A stretch of DNA of 50,784 nucleotides from Vitrella brassicaformis. Taxonomy: Eukaryota; Sar; Vitrellaceae. This document shows positions 31,866-44,035 of the stretch, one piece after another. A program made the position numbers and the translations under genes. Numbering within the stretch: the first letter of the stretch is position 1; each line of letters begins with the position of its first letter. Location: the NCBI GenBank assembly GCA_001179505.1, contig CDMY01000506.1, positions 4,633 to 55,416 on the forward strand. Reading direction: 5' to 3'. The notes beneath the pieces are model-generated. The model did not search any database, had not been told where the DNA came from, and saw nothing but the letters and a program-made list of their open reading frames with translations.

Positions 31866-34800
31866 ATGGACGCAGCCAAGGTGACCCCCACCACTCTGCC
31901 CCTGACGTCGACTGCCGCAGCCCAGCACCCCATCATGCATGTGGTGCCTGGCCCAAAGGACGATCAGCAGGATCCCAGCCCTTCTGCTACAGGCGGCTCG
32001 GCCACCTCACCCAACGCTGCCCACCACGCCAACCCCGAGCCATTCGCCGCTCTGAGGGCATTCACGCAGCAAGTCGATGCCGACAGACAGCAGCAGCAGC
32101 AGCAACAACAGCAGCAGCAGAGGGGTGCGTACGCGACCACCCTCTCCCCTGTGACCACGTATCCGCTCCACCCGATGTCAGCTCAGCCCTCGATTATATC
32201 TCGGGGCCCGTCGCCGAGCCGGCTGGTGGCTAGGGGAGCGGGGGGAGCGAGGTCGCCGGGGAAGGTGTCCTTAGTGGCCAGCGGGAAGCCGCCAGCCGGG
32301 GGGCTCCATGAGGGGTGAGATCCACGGATGGACGATGCACCCACTCAGTGTGCCAGGCATGGCATCGGGTGGGGTGTCTTGTGTGTGATGCCGGTGTGCT
32401 GTGCAGGAACGTGAAGCTTGTGCAGCCGGCCGTGCCCCCGGCTGGTCAGAAGTCAGTTGTTGATTTGCAGGGAGGAAAGTCCAACAAGATGACAGCGCTG
32501 AGGTAGCCGCTCACACACATGGTCGTACAGCCGAAGTGGGCACGGCCGCTTCACCCTTCCTCTCTGCCTGTTTTGCTCTTGCCCATCAGTGTTGAGTTGC
32601 CTAAGGGTCAGTCGAAGGGCTCTGATGGGTCAGGGTCGGCCGCCGCCAACGCAGGACAGACACAAGGGTGAGGAGAGCAGACACGCCACTGCACACACAG
32701 CAACAGGAAGGGGGCTGTCTTCCTGGGTCCTGTATTGCTTGCTTCTGGTGTATCTATCTATGGTGCTTTGTGTGCGTCAGCACTTCGCAGCCCGTGTATC
32801 ATGGCATGTACCGCGCCCCCAGTGGGCCATGCTTTCCATTCGCACAGTCATACCCAGGGTGGGTGGGTAACCACACACAGAAACACCCAGAACCCATCCA
32901 ATCCACGTGTAAGGCCTCTCCCTCCCTCTATATATCATGATTTCTCGATGCAGCAACGGCCCTGGTGTAGGTCCTGATGGTTCTACTACCGCGTCTCCCT
33001 TCTACCGCTACCCCTCCATGCCCCCCACCTTCACAGCCAAGTACCCCATCGGCGGCAGCCACCCGCCGGTATCCATGCAGCGGGCCAGCACTGACCCAGC
33101 AGCCCCAGACGGGAAGCCCAAGACCCCCAGCTGCTTCCCCATGGCCACCGCCACCTACTCCCCTTTTGCCCCCATCTCCCACGACCCGTTCGCCGTCTTC
33201 TACGCGCAGCACCCGCACACAGCCAACATGTACACGCACCTTAACGGCGGGCCCACGCCAGCAGCACAAACAGCACCGCCAGCACCACCCCCTGCCCAGG
33301 GCAAGAAAGGTGGCAAGGGCAAAGGCGATGGGGTGGCAGTTGTGGGCCAGAGGAGGAGTCCGAGGGTGGCTGGCCGAGGGGGTGCGGAAGTCGCGACCAC
33401 CGGCAGCAAGGGCAAACGGGACAAGAAACACGAGAAGGGCAGGGAGGGCAGGCGCGCCAAGAAGGAGGAAGCGGGCAGTGGGGGCCAGGAACAGCAGCAC
33501 CAGCAGCAGCAGCAGCAGCAGCCACAGCAGCGTCAGCTCAACACCATCCCTCTGACGCTCCCCACTCTGCCCACCGCCCTCCCCGGGTCAGGGCTGTCCC
33601 TCACCACCGCCGCGCAGCGCATCCTCATGGGCACCGGCAGCCACTCTGACACATCGGGCTCCTCCCCCGAGCCCCGCCACCGGCTTCTGTTTGCCATGCC
33701 GCACAGTCAGGAGCTGCCCGCGTCGCCATCCATGCACCCCATCCCCCTGCCCCAGCTGCGCGCCTCTCTCCGCAGCCCCTCTCCACCGAAGAGAAAGACC
33801 ACCACCACCGCCCCCAAGCACCACCCCAAGCGGAAGGCCAAGGCGAAGGCCGAGGCGAGCGCCAAGCGAGGCCGTCGGCGGCAGGGCAGTATGTCCCGGG
33901 TGCTGTGGCGGGGTTCGGGCGGCCGGTTCACACACAAGCCCGACGGTGATGACGACTGGCAGGCAGAGGACGACGAGCAGGAGAGCGGTGCTCGGGGGTG
34001 GATCCAGGTGGTCGTGGCGGACGCACCCGCACAGCAGACGACCGCAGAGGCGGGTGGGGGCGACCAGCCAGCCGCGGCAGCAGAGGAGCAGAAAAACGAG
34101 GGGGAGGCCGCGGCAGCAGCAGCAGCAGTAGTGAAGAAGGAACCTGGTGTTGCTGCGATGGGTGTTGCGGGTGGTGTGAGGGGTGTGGGTGGCTCCACCA
34201 TGATCGACACCATTCGCTCGCGGCGTCGGCAGAATCCCGCCCGCTATCGCGACGACGGCCAGGACGAGGATGGCAATAACGACGACGACCCTTTCGCCTC
34301 CTCCCGAGGGGCCGGGCGCCGCAAGCGTGCGGCCAAGATCAGGGCCACCAAGCAGCAGCAGCAGCATGAGCATTTGGCCAGGGGTCTGTACGAGGAGGCC
34401 TACGCCAGCCTGGAGGGCTACGTCGTCGGCTACAGTGCTGAGGAGGGCATGGAGGGCCTGCCGGAGGACCACCCTGCACTCGCCGTCCAGCCGCCCCAGA
34501 AGCGGCCCAAGGGCAGGGGGGGCCGCAGGAAGAAGGACCCCGGACAAGAGGCCTTCTCACCTGACGACCCCTTCTTCGCAGCAGGAGCGGCCGCAGCTGC
34601 TGCAGCGGGCTATGCCGACGAGCCGTATGACGAGACGGCCGGCATGGAGCAGATGGACTACGGTGAGGAGGGGCTCGAGTGTCCCGGCTACACCGACCCA
34701 TTCGCAGGCTACGAGCAGCACCACCAGCAGCAGCAGCAGCAGCCCCCTCTCCTCCCATCTGTGGGTCGGGGCGGCGGCCGCAGAGGCAAGCGCCGTTTGA

Positions 34801-35630
34801 AGCGGTCAGCGGCCGAGAGGGACATGGACGATTTCCTGTTTGGCGATGACATGAATGAGGGCATGGAGGGCGGTGACGACGATGAGGAGGGGGGAGACTT
34901 CTTCCATCACGGGGGCGACATCCAGTGGGATGCCAGCGGGGGCCAGCTGCCACCGCGCCGGCGGTTCAAGCCCCGCGCCCTGAGTGAGTTCCTGACAGGT
35001 GACCTTCTCCCCTTCCTCTCCAAGCATGACAAGGCCGACCGCAAACCGCACCGGTCATCCCGCAGAAAACGACGCCGCCGGCACGGTGGTGGCAGCTCGC
35101 CAGACAACAGCCACCTCTTCCACGGCACTGCTCTCCCCGTCCTCCCATCCGATTTCGGCACACTCGCTATGCCCAAGAAGGAGGACGCCGAACAAGAGGC
35201 TTTCTCCCCTGACGACGTGGCCGGCGGTGAGGACCAGGAGGCCATGTTTGGCGCGGCTGCGGACGATGGTGCCGGTGCTGGTGATGGTGACGGTGATGTG
35301 GGCATGGAGGGAGAGGGAGAGGGAGAGGGAGAGGGGGAGGATGACAATGAGGGAGTGGACGAGAGTTGGGATGAGGGCGAGGGTGACCATGAGGGCGGCG
35401 AGCTGCTAGAGGAGGAGAGCCCTGATGGTGCTGATGGTGAGATGGAGGGCATGGGCATGGAGGAGCAAGAAGAGGACCAGCCGATGGAGGAGGAAGACGA
35501 GGAGGATGAGGATGAGGAGGGAGAGGAACAGCTATATGACCATGAGCAGGACCATGAGCAGCAAGAGGAGCAGGAGGGTCAGCGTTTGTGTATGACCCCA
35601 CATGGCCATATCGGATGCACTGCACACTGA
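31866..35630 (+). CDS. Gln-rich, lysine-rich and acidic low-complexity nuclear protein, about 1125 aa
   Basis: Five exons (31866-32314, 32407-32502, 32590-32667, 32781-32858 and 32954-35630), phases consistent. There is no recognisable fold. The order of composition blocks is: Ser/Thr/Pro-rich start; a Q run at about residue 78 (32089-32121); Pro/Tyr-rich segment; basic blocks that look like nuclear localisation signals (KGKRDKKHEKGREGRRAKK; KRKTTTTAPKHHPKRKAKAK); more Q runs; Asp/Glu stretches; and a strongly acidic C-terminal 100 aa (EGEGEGEGEGEDDNEG onward). A short motif, EAFSPDD, occurs twice about 215 residues apart, each time followed by a Gly/Ala patch. A small conserved-looking island is SRVLWRGSGGRFTHKPDGDD. 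A transcriptional or chromatin role is plausible but only inferred. Confidence 0.7.
35300..35342. repeat. (GAGGGA)n coding repeat
   Basis: Encodes a Gly-Glu alternation within the acidic tail of the protein above. Confidence 0.85.
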
Positions 35631-36408
35631 CCAACCACACACACCCAGACAGACAGACAGACGGACATGTTGGTTGAAGTCAACCAGACGAGTCGAGGAT
35701 TGTCGCTTTCTGTATTCTTGTCCGCTTGCAGCGTGAACCTGGCTAGTCCGCGTGGAGCCTCCGGTCGCCTGCGTGGCGGGTGCGGGTGCCTGCCTGCCTC
35801 CCTGCCTGCCTGCATAGCTGTTGACGGGCTGCTGCCGTGCCCATGTGCTTGCCTGCCTGCCTGCCTGCCTGCCTGGCTGCCTCGTGTGAGCACCATTGGA
35901 CCCTCTTGTGTGTGAGCACACTATGTACGTCCGTTCGTTGACGGCATGAATCGATCGTTTGATTGGACACACATACATCATGATGCACACGTCACCTGCC
36001 TCGACACGCCACTGATGCAGATGCAGAGAGGCAAGGCGTGAGTGCGCACAGACGACCATTAGACAATTAAGCCATGCAGAGCAGTCGGTCGGTGCGTGCG
36101 TGTGGGCAGCTAGCTACCTACCTGGTCGTCTGCTGGGAGAGCGACCTGTAGGCAGATAGACAGACAGACACACACACAGGCAGGCAGGCAGGCGGGGAAG
36201 AGAAGCAATGGCAAGGTGCTGATCGAGGGGAGGCGAGGGTGTCGAGACGTACGTGTGTAGGTAAGTACACAAAAGGCCAGATCACGTCACTTCCAATGGA
36301 AACAATCCGCACATCACATTGCCTGCCAATCTGATCAATGGGTTTCGCGAACGAAGAGTTGAGAAGCAACGGCGGTTCTTGCCTGCCATTTCGGTGCGTG
36401 AGTGAGTG
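35631..36408. other. intergenic, microsatellite-rich
   Basis: 778 bp with AGAC (35649-35670), CCTG/TGCC (35790-35875) and GGCA (36176-36196) repeats. No coding exon was seen. Confidence 0.5.
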
Positions 36409-38455
36409 ATGTATGGCATCCACTGGCAGTACTTGGAGGACGCTGACCGGCTCAACGACGAAAGCGCATGGTTCTCCGTCGAGCAGGTCAACAGCATCAT
36501 CATCGAATCCGCCTATGAAGCCCACTTCACCGGCGTGTCTGGAGGTACACACACACAGACGACACGATGCCAGTCAGCACACCACACACATCCAAGTTAG
36601 TTGTGTGTTGTTGTTTGTCTGTCTGCTGCCGTGTGCATCACTCTCACTTAGATCCGTATGTTGATTTCGACCACAAGGGCATCCCGATGCGGCTCCACTG
36701 GCCGGAGGGCGTGGCCATCGGCTGCAGGGGGCCAAGACCGGAGGACGTGTTCGTCATAGCACTGCGGCGCGTCACGCCTGAGGACCAGAACCTCAATGGG
36801 GCGGGCAGTGGTGGCCTGCAGCCGCAGCAGGTCGACGGGGTGAGTCAGGATGCTTTCGCTGCCACTGGTAGTGGTGGTGGCCCTGCTGCTGCTGGTGGCA
36901 TGAGCACCGCCGGCCTCCTCAAGTATGGGTGGTGAATGCGCAACAACGGCACATGTCCTCTGTATGTGTCGTTTCCCCTGTGTGTTGGATATTTCAGTGG
37001 CACATCCTCCTCTCACAGTGGCGGCACTGCAGTGACCTCTCGTCCAGCCGTCGTGCACCAGGGTCCCTCCACTCATCATCGGACGTCGGACGGCACTCCC
37101 ACCACCCCGCCCACTCCCTCGCCAGCCCCCCGGCGTGAGCTGGAGCCGCGTGAAATCCGGGAGGCCCCGTGGCGGGCACTCACCATACCCAAATTGATGG
37201 AGCTGGTCGGTCAGCCCAGATCTATAAAAATGCATACAATCAAATTAATTCCGTGGATGCGATGCGTGTGTCGATTCTGTGTTGTGTTGTTGCGTTGTGC
37301 AGGGCCGTCCGGGGGTTGTGCCCGTCTTTATAGACTTGGAGGACGTGTCGAGGCGTTACGCCAACATGCGCTGCGACGGCAGCAGGGACCAGTACTGCCA
37401 CTACGGCGTGGCCAAGGCCGTCGAGACCATCGTCAGAGAAATCGGCTCACAAAACCCCGTGGCCGTAAGCAAGGACGCTCGGCAGAGAGGGGGAGGGAGG
37501 GAGGGAGGGAGGGAGGGAGGGCCGGTCTCTGTGTGTGTGTGTCATTTGTTGGATTGTGTTGTGTTGTATTGTGTCAGGTTTGGTGTCCCCATTGGCTATT
37601 CTACCAGCCGCCTGACGAATGGGTGCAGACCAAGAAGATCGTACAGGAAAACAGGAGCATACTCAACGTAAGCTAGCTAGCAAGCCAGTCACCACACCCA
37701 CACACACGATACAATGGGCTCATGCGTGTGTGTGTGTGCGTGTGAGTGCCATACATCCATCCCATCGGTGGATTGGATCGGTTGTCTTGTCGTCCGTGTG
37801 TCAGAATTTGCGCGACGACCATCTGCTATTTGTGGGCGAGATGGAGGGGGACCGACTGTGGCACAAGAAAGACCTGGGCGACCGCGGGCAGTACAACCCA
37901 AACCTGAGGAAGAACAAACAGAGTGAGTCAGTGTGTGAGCTAGTGAGCAGCCACACGCACACTCTCACTCACACAATGAATGGGTCTGGTGGGTGCCTGC
38001 CTGCGTGTGTGCCTGTGTGCAGTTGTGAAGCTGATGGTGGACAAGGTGTTGCAGAAACGAGGCATTCTGGTGACCAACAACTCCGACCAATTCAAGTTTT
38101 ACGCACCGGTGGGTGCCTAAGTATCCTCACACCGACCACACACACACACAGATGTTAATGTGCGTGTGTGTGTGGGCTGCAGGCGCATGTGCTCGACTAC
38201 CGGCGTTTGTTTCAGCGTCACGTGACGTACGTGTGGTGCGCCCTGGACGACGACCCCACCAACGACATCTTCAGCCTCAACATAGACCCCAACGGTCGGT
38301 CAGCGCCAGGCCAGCACAATACACACACGACACCAACACAGCGACCGATGAGTATCCATCCCTCCAGCCATCCATTGCCCATCCATCCATTTCGATGTGT
38401 GGTGGTGTGGTGTGCAGGCGGGAATGAGCGGCTGGAGCACTTGCTGGGACAGTAA
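36409..38455 (+). CDS. WWE-like plus Regnase/Zc3h12a-like NYN domain protein, 406 aa
   Basis: Nine exons: 36409-36544, 36652-36922, 36998-37205, 37303-37464, 37578-37667, 37805-37922, 38023-38108, 38183-38294 and 38418-38455, all in phase. Residues about 4-85 resemble a WWE domain (HWQYLED, AWFSVEQVNSIIIESAYEAH, YVDFDHKG). A Ser/Pro/Gly linker follows. The C-terminal half fits the Zc3h12a-type NYN/PIN ribonuclease fold (PF11977): VPVFIDLEDVSRRY for 'vvIDGsNVa', a helix YGVAKAVETIVREIG, a VWCPHWLFYQP strand for 'VFvP.wr.eqp', LLFVGEMEG, KQIVKLMVDKVLQKRGILVT for 'rFiv.lA...dgiivS', then FQRHVTYVWCALDDD. Several metal-binding acidic residues appear replaced, so nuclease activity is doubtful. Domain calls are by pattern, not by search. 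Confidence 0.6.
37484..37520. repeat. (GGGA)n microsatellite in intron
   Basis: About eight GGGA units inside an intron of the NYN-like gene. Confidence 0.9.
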
Positions 38456-38952
38456 GTAGTTAGATGCGCCAGACCAGACACGGAGATGCCTGCCAGGGAT
38501 GGGTGCCCACCATCCACAAGTGCGTGGCGGAGCTAGATGTAGCGTTGGTTGCATCCTTGGCGAGATGCGATGGCTGCGGGTGCAAGTGCTGCTCTGTCAG
38601 TCACGGCCTCTCATGAATGGATGGCAGGCAGGTGTGCGAGATGCAACCAACGACAGTCAGTGCCGGCCGGTGGGCGGTGTCTAGTGGCGTCTTGACTGAC
38701 AGACTGTGGGCTGCTGGGCTGCTTGCTTACTTGTACAGCTCATTCTATGCGACGTACACAGCCCCGCCCATCATGCATGCCATAGGCCCCTCGCCTACAC
38801 ACAGCTGAATCGTGTCTCAAGTCACACCCACCCGCCTCTGCACTGCACTGCACACAACAGCTGCTATCACACACACACACACACACAGCGACACACTGCC
38901 GCCCTTCGAAGGGAATGGAAAGGGCGCTCAGAAGTCAGGAAAGAGAAACCTC
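38456..38952. other. intergenic with perfect 13-bp inverted repeat
   Basis: 497 bp without a supported exon. CGTTGGTTGCATC at 38543-38555 is the exact reverse complement of 38640-38652. A CA run lies at 38871-38888. Confidence 0.5.
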
Positions 38953-39581
38953 ATGAATCCATCGAAAGCTCGCCTTCGAGCATCTGGGTTTCCCGTCCGC
39001 AGGAAACGAACGAATAGCCCCTCCCGCAAGCAAGTCAGCCACAGAAGTGATCGCCGCTTCGCATGTCTCACTGACTCAATCTCTATCCGACAGACGTACG
39101 TGCTGTGGCGGCCTTTCTGAGAACCCACCCAGACCGCTATCTCCTCCCTGCAAGCAACGACGGCTGGCGCCAGCCCAGGGCTGCCCAGAATCCAAGCGCA
39201 AGACCGGCCCTCGATCCAAGGTGTGGGTCCCGCCGACTTTTGGGGCCAAGCTAGCACTCCCTTCGGTTCCGTAGGGGGCTTCTCTCCGAGCTCCCCTCGC
39301 CGATGGCTCGGCGAACAAGCCGCCCCACAGCGGGGCCTGCCTTTCCAGACGATTACGCCGACCTCGTCGGTGAGCCTCGAAGGGAAACACACAAATCCCG
39401 TTGCAAAGCTGCCTCCTGGAAGACCGCACGCCTTCTCTGGTATGTACGTGTGTGTGTGTGCAGCTGATGAGGCCCTGCACGCCCCCCCATTCGACCCGGT
39501 GCGACACACCCGACGACGTCGGTCGTCGTCAGCCTTGGCTGCGGGGGGTCACGGACCCGATGGGGGCGACCACCATCGCCG

Positions 39582-39612
<31 letters not shown>

Positions 39613-41653
39613 CAACGGCGGCCCAGCTTCCTCTGGCTTGGCATGAGGAAGGCGCCGGTAGAGTCCCCTCCCCCTCCTCAGCCTGCAGATCGGGGGGCGG
39701 CGAAGAGGGATGTCACTGAGAGAGAGGAGGAGCCACTTTTTCGCAAGAAGCATCCGAAGGTGCCGAGGGAGGCGGCGCTCAACGAGCAGATGGGCAGCCT
39801 CAACACACTCACCAAAATGCTCCACCAGGTACACTTGCAGAGACGCATGGGAAGGTAGGTTTAGGTGCTGTGTCTTGTGCATGTTGGGTGTTTTCCTTAG
39901 GAGGCTCGCAACAGTCTGAGTCCGAACACGCCGATGCTGACGATGAATCTGATGGTCAAACACTTCCCCTCACACGTCGGGGAAGACTTTGCAAAACTCT
40001 TCTCACAGAGTACACCCGAAAGAGGTGCCTCTCTCTCTCTCTCTCTCTCTTGACTCATTGTGTGCATGGCCGTGGCTGGCTGTGCTGTGTGTGCGATTGG
40101 TTGGTCAGGCGGTGAGCATGTGGAGGAGCGTCAGAAGGTGATGCACTTCCTGCTGCAGCAGGGACTGCCCATACACATCGGCATGCAGCTGATTGAGTCG
40201 GGATATGACACGGTTAGTGGCCTGCCCGACAAGCAAGGAAGACAGGAAGACACCTCATCCCTTGGATCTTTGTTTGCTCACCTCACCGGTGGCTCGGCTC
40301 ATCAGCTGGAGACGTTGAAGACTCTGAAGATCGAGAGATTGCCCTTCATCGCATGGTACACCGGCAAGAAATGGCTGCCGGGACACTACGAAAAGCTCAA
40401 GGTGAATGCACATCACACTGACACACACACAAAGGGGGCGATAAATGGCTCTTCCGTTATGGATTGAATCGCAGCGAATATTCAAGGACCTGCCAACCAA
40501 GATACTCGCTTACCAGATAGTACGCAGCAGTCGACCAATACACACAAGCACGTGACACGTGTCTCTCTTGCCTTGCCGCATATCCACCCCTTCTCAGGAT
40601 TCCAACACGACCAGGAACGACAAGCGCAAGCATCGTCTCGAGGAAGAAAAGGACTTCAAACTCCGCACCCTCTCGCGCATCGCCAACATCAATGAGGCGC
40701 AGCAGCGCATCTACGGCCCGACACCTCCGCCACTCTCCGAGAATGGGGGTCCACAGACAGGCCCCGACACATCCTCGAGACAGGACCAACAGCAACAGCA
40801 GCAGACGGCTCCGGCGGCCACATCTGCCAACGGTGGTCGTGCGGCTGGGGGCGGGCGTGGGCAGCAACCCACAACCCTCCCAACCATCTACGAGGCACCG
40901 TCCCCTGGACAGCCCCCAGTGGAGGCCGCACCATCATCGCAGGAGCAGCAGCAGCCCGCCCCGACGGCCAACTTAGCGGCGGCGCAGTCGCCTCGCGAAG
41001 AGGACAGGCAGACTCCTCAGCGTACCCCCCGTGAGGCTGCCGAGCGACCCCCCGCCCCACGTGGTGACACAGCGCCCACAGACGACCAGCCTCCTGCCCC
41101 TGTGTACGCTCCGCCGATGCCTGAGCCGCCTGCGCTGTTTGAGCCCATCGACTACGACAATATGCCGCCGTTCAGAGTTCCTGAGGATGGCGGCCCCAGC
41201 CAGCGAGTCTATGAGACGACGGGGGGGTTCTTGGTTGAGCAGGTCCCAGTGCAGCGGGTGTATCACTATCATCCACTTCTGCCACCTCCGCCCCCGCCCC
41301 CGGTGTATCGGCAGCCATATCAGTACGTGTATCGGCAGCAGCAAGTACAGCAGCAGCACCGTTACGCGACGCCCTCTGGCTATTGGATCAACCAGTACCC
41401 ACGGACCGAGGCTGATGGGGCGGGCGGGCAGCGGCCCCCACAGACACAGACACAGACGGGAGGGCATGTCTCTGCTGGCGACTGGGAGGCGCTATTTCCA
41501 ATGCATTCGGTGCATCGACACACCACGCGATCGTCTGGTCCGGCACGAGAGCGAGGCCGCAGCCATAGCGGCCGACAGACAGACCAGACACAGACCCAGC
41601 AGAGCATCTTTGACAGATTCAGGTCGGCAGTCGGATGGGGGCGGCAGCAGTGA
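38953..41653 (+). CDS. unrecognised Gln/Pro-rich protein, about 758 aa
   Basis: Exons: 38953-39095, 39189-39439, 39464-39828, 39901-40024, 40109-40401, 40475-40519 and 40598-41653. Phases agree. The N-terminus is basic (ARLRASGFPVRRKRTN), then a Q run near 39583-39620. The only folded-looking part is encoded by 39780-40700: LNEQMGSLNTLTKMLHQ, NLMVKHFPSHVGEDFAKLFS, VMHFLLQQGLPIHIGMQLIE, LKIERLPFIAWYTGKKWLPG and a charged coiled coil. The C-terminal 350 aa are Gln/Pro-rich and Tyr/Gln-rich (a VYRQPYQYVYRQQQVQQQ-type region). The 24-nt interval 39440-39463 is either an extremely short intron or eight in-frame codons. The first exon is the least certain. No function is proposed. Confidence 0.55.
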
Positions 41654-42026
41654 ACCACAAGGCAAGGAGAGGTGAATGGATGGTGAGTGGCTGGCTGGCT
41701 GTCTTGATGGACGATGTGTGGTTCATCGGTTGTGGGGAGAAGACTCCCTACTGGCCGGTGAATGACGGGCTGCATGGTCGATGAATTAATGAAGTGATCG
41801 ATTGGACAAGACCTGACAAGCATGAATATGCAATTGAGTGTGTTTGACCGAGTGCATCTCACGGACACGCACCACTGCATGCGGCCTCAAAGCTCTGTCG
41901 GTCTCACACACGGATTGCAATTAATGCTTCATCGGAAGTTCATCGGAAGTTCATCCTGTCGGCCTCAAGTTGCAACAGCATTGCAAAAGAGGGAACCGCA
42001 GAAGAAGACGCATCCTCTGCTCGGCC
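41654..42026. other. intergenic
   Basis: 373 bp with no supported exon. A direct repeat, ATCGGAAGTTC, occurs twice at about 41930-41955 just upstream of the CTU1 leader. Confidence 0.45.
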
Positions 42027-44035
42027 ATGGGAAGCCCCGCCTCCGGGAAGAGATCGCCGGGAAACAAAAACAGTCGCCCTAGCCAAAAAGCAAGGAAAGA
42101 GGTGATGGTGAGGACGTGTGTGTACTGCCACAGCGCTAGGGCGTCCATTCGGCGTCCGTCGACCCACGAGGCCATCTGCAAGGAGTGCTTCTTCCGCGCA
42201 TTCGAGGACGAAACTCACCACACCATCGTCACCAACGCCCTCTTCAAACGCGGCGAGCGCATTGCTGTCGCCGTGTCGGGCGGAAAAGGTGACACACGTT
42301 GGGAAAACTCGATAGATGGCATAGAGAGGGAGGGAGGGAGAGGTGTGTGTTTGTTGTGTGCATGGTGTCAGATTCGACGGTGTTGGCTCATGTGCTGACG
42401 ACGTTGAACCGGCGTCATGACTATGGCCTGGACCTCTTCCTGCTCGCCGTCGATGAGGGCATCACGGTCAGTGACCGTCTGACAGACAGACAGACAGACA
42501 GACACGACGAGCATACTCTGTGTGTGCAATGCATCCATGGCATGGCGTCGTATCGTGTGTGCAGGGGTACCGGGATGACTCACTAGAGACGGTCAAGCGG
42601 TGAGCTGAGCGGGCTGATAGGCACTCACGTACCGATGGATGGCTGGATGGTGCCGGACATCGCACCTTACCTTGCTCATTCCACGGTGGTCTCTCCCACG
42701 TGTGTGTGTGTCAGGAATGAGCAGCAGTACGAGATCCCTCTCAAGATCGTCTCTTACGAGGTGAGAGAGTGAGTGCACTGCACTGCACGAGGGGAGGGAG
42801 GGAGGGAATGCGCGACAACACACACCACACCACACCACGTGCATGCTCGCATGTATCCGTCACGCAGGATCTGTACGGCTGGACGATGGACGAGATTGTG
42901 GCCGCCATCGGCAAAAAGAACAACTGTAGGCCACCCCAGCACGCACACGCAGAAACACACGATGCGATGAATGACCTGCCATGGCCACACTGAGGCAGGC
43001 GCCTTCACTGCAGATATGATGTGTATGTCTGATGTCAAAAAGGTACGTTCTGCGGCGTATTCCGTCGTCAGGCGCTGGACAGAGGCGCCGTGATGCTCAA
43101 GGCCGACAAGATCTGCACCGGGCACAACGCAGACGACTGTGCTGAAACTGTACTCATGAACAGTAAGCACACACACACACAACGCACTGACTGACTGACA
43201 GATGGTCACCCACACCCTACATGGCAATCCATCCATCCATCCATCCATCCATCGATCCATCCATTGTGTGCAGTGCTGCGAGGTGACATAGCGCGTCTTG
43301 GCCGCTGCGCGTCGATCATGACGGGGCGGGAGGGCGGGGGGCTGCCGCGGTGCAAGCCGCTGATGTATGCGTACGAGAAGGAGATCGTCATGTACGCCCA
43401 CTTCAAACACCTCGACTACTTCTGCACCGAGTGCATCTACTCCCCCAACGCATACAGGGGCAACGCAAGAGACCTCATCAAACAGCTCGAGGCCATCAAC
43501 CCACAGTTCCTCATCGGTCGGTACAAAAGCCACGCACACACACACACGGCCATCCCGATGAACGCGTGTGTGTCATGTTTGCCTGACAGACATTCTGCAT
43601 TCTGCGCTTCACATGCGCGTCAACAGTGACGCCGTCCCCGCGACCGTGCCGCGTCAGTGTGAGCGGTGCGGTTACATGAGCTCCAACCCCATCTGCAAGG
43701 CTTGCGTCATGCTCGAAGCCCTTCGCACCGGCCGACCACGGATGGCATTGTCCAAAGACAAGCCACCCCGAAGGCGGGCCGTCGAGTACGAGAAGGAACA
43801 GAAGAATGGCAATGGTGATCCGACGGAGCTGGGTGTGCGGGCGGGGCCGTCCGAGAGCCCCGCGCCAGTCAGTGTGTTGACGCCGCCGAGGACGGCAGAT
43901 GGGCCGCGGGAGGGAGCGGTGTCCATGGTGTGTGGCGGGGCGGGAGTGGGGCAGTCGGGGTGTGGGTGTGGTGATCGGTGTGAAGTCAGACGGACAGAGG
44001 GGGGGAATGAGGCCAGTAAGACTGTCACACAATAG
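42027..44035 (+). CDS. CTU1: cytosolic tRNA 2-thiolation protein 1 (CTU1/NCS6), about 434 aa
   Basis: Adenylates and thiolates the wobble uridine (mcm5s2U34) of cytosolic tRNAs for Lys, Glu and Gln, with CTU2 and the URM1 sulfur relay. Exons: 42027-42288, 42372-42466, 42565-42599, 42715-42760, 42868-42925, 43043-43162, 43274-43516 and 43590-44035. Phases agree throughout. Landmarks: N-terminal zinc ribbon CVYCHSA...CKECF, PP-loop ATP site AVSGGKDST split by intron 1, [13 protein letters not shown], Fe-S/zinc Cys in [41 protein letters not shown], and C-terminal [16 protein letters not shown] followed by [10 protein letters not shown]. Length and order match the family. A good GTAAGA donor at 44015 could instead splice to an exon ending near 44346, changing only the tail. 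Confidence 0.93.
43227..43262. repeat. (CCAT)n microsatellite in CTU1 intron
   Basis: About eight ATCC units just before the acceptor of intron 6. Confidence 0.9.

Noticed and set aside
32937-33555. Alternative plus-strand frame over the Q-rich gene
   Set aside because: Pro/Ser/Thr/Arg-rich shadow of the 897-codon frame in GC-rich DNA.
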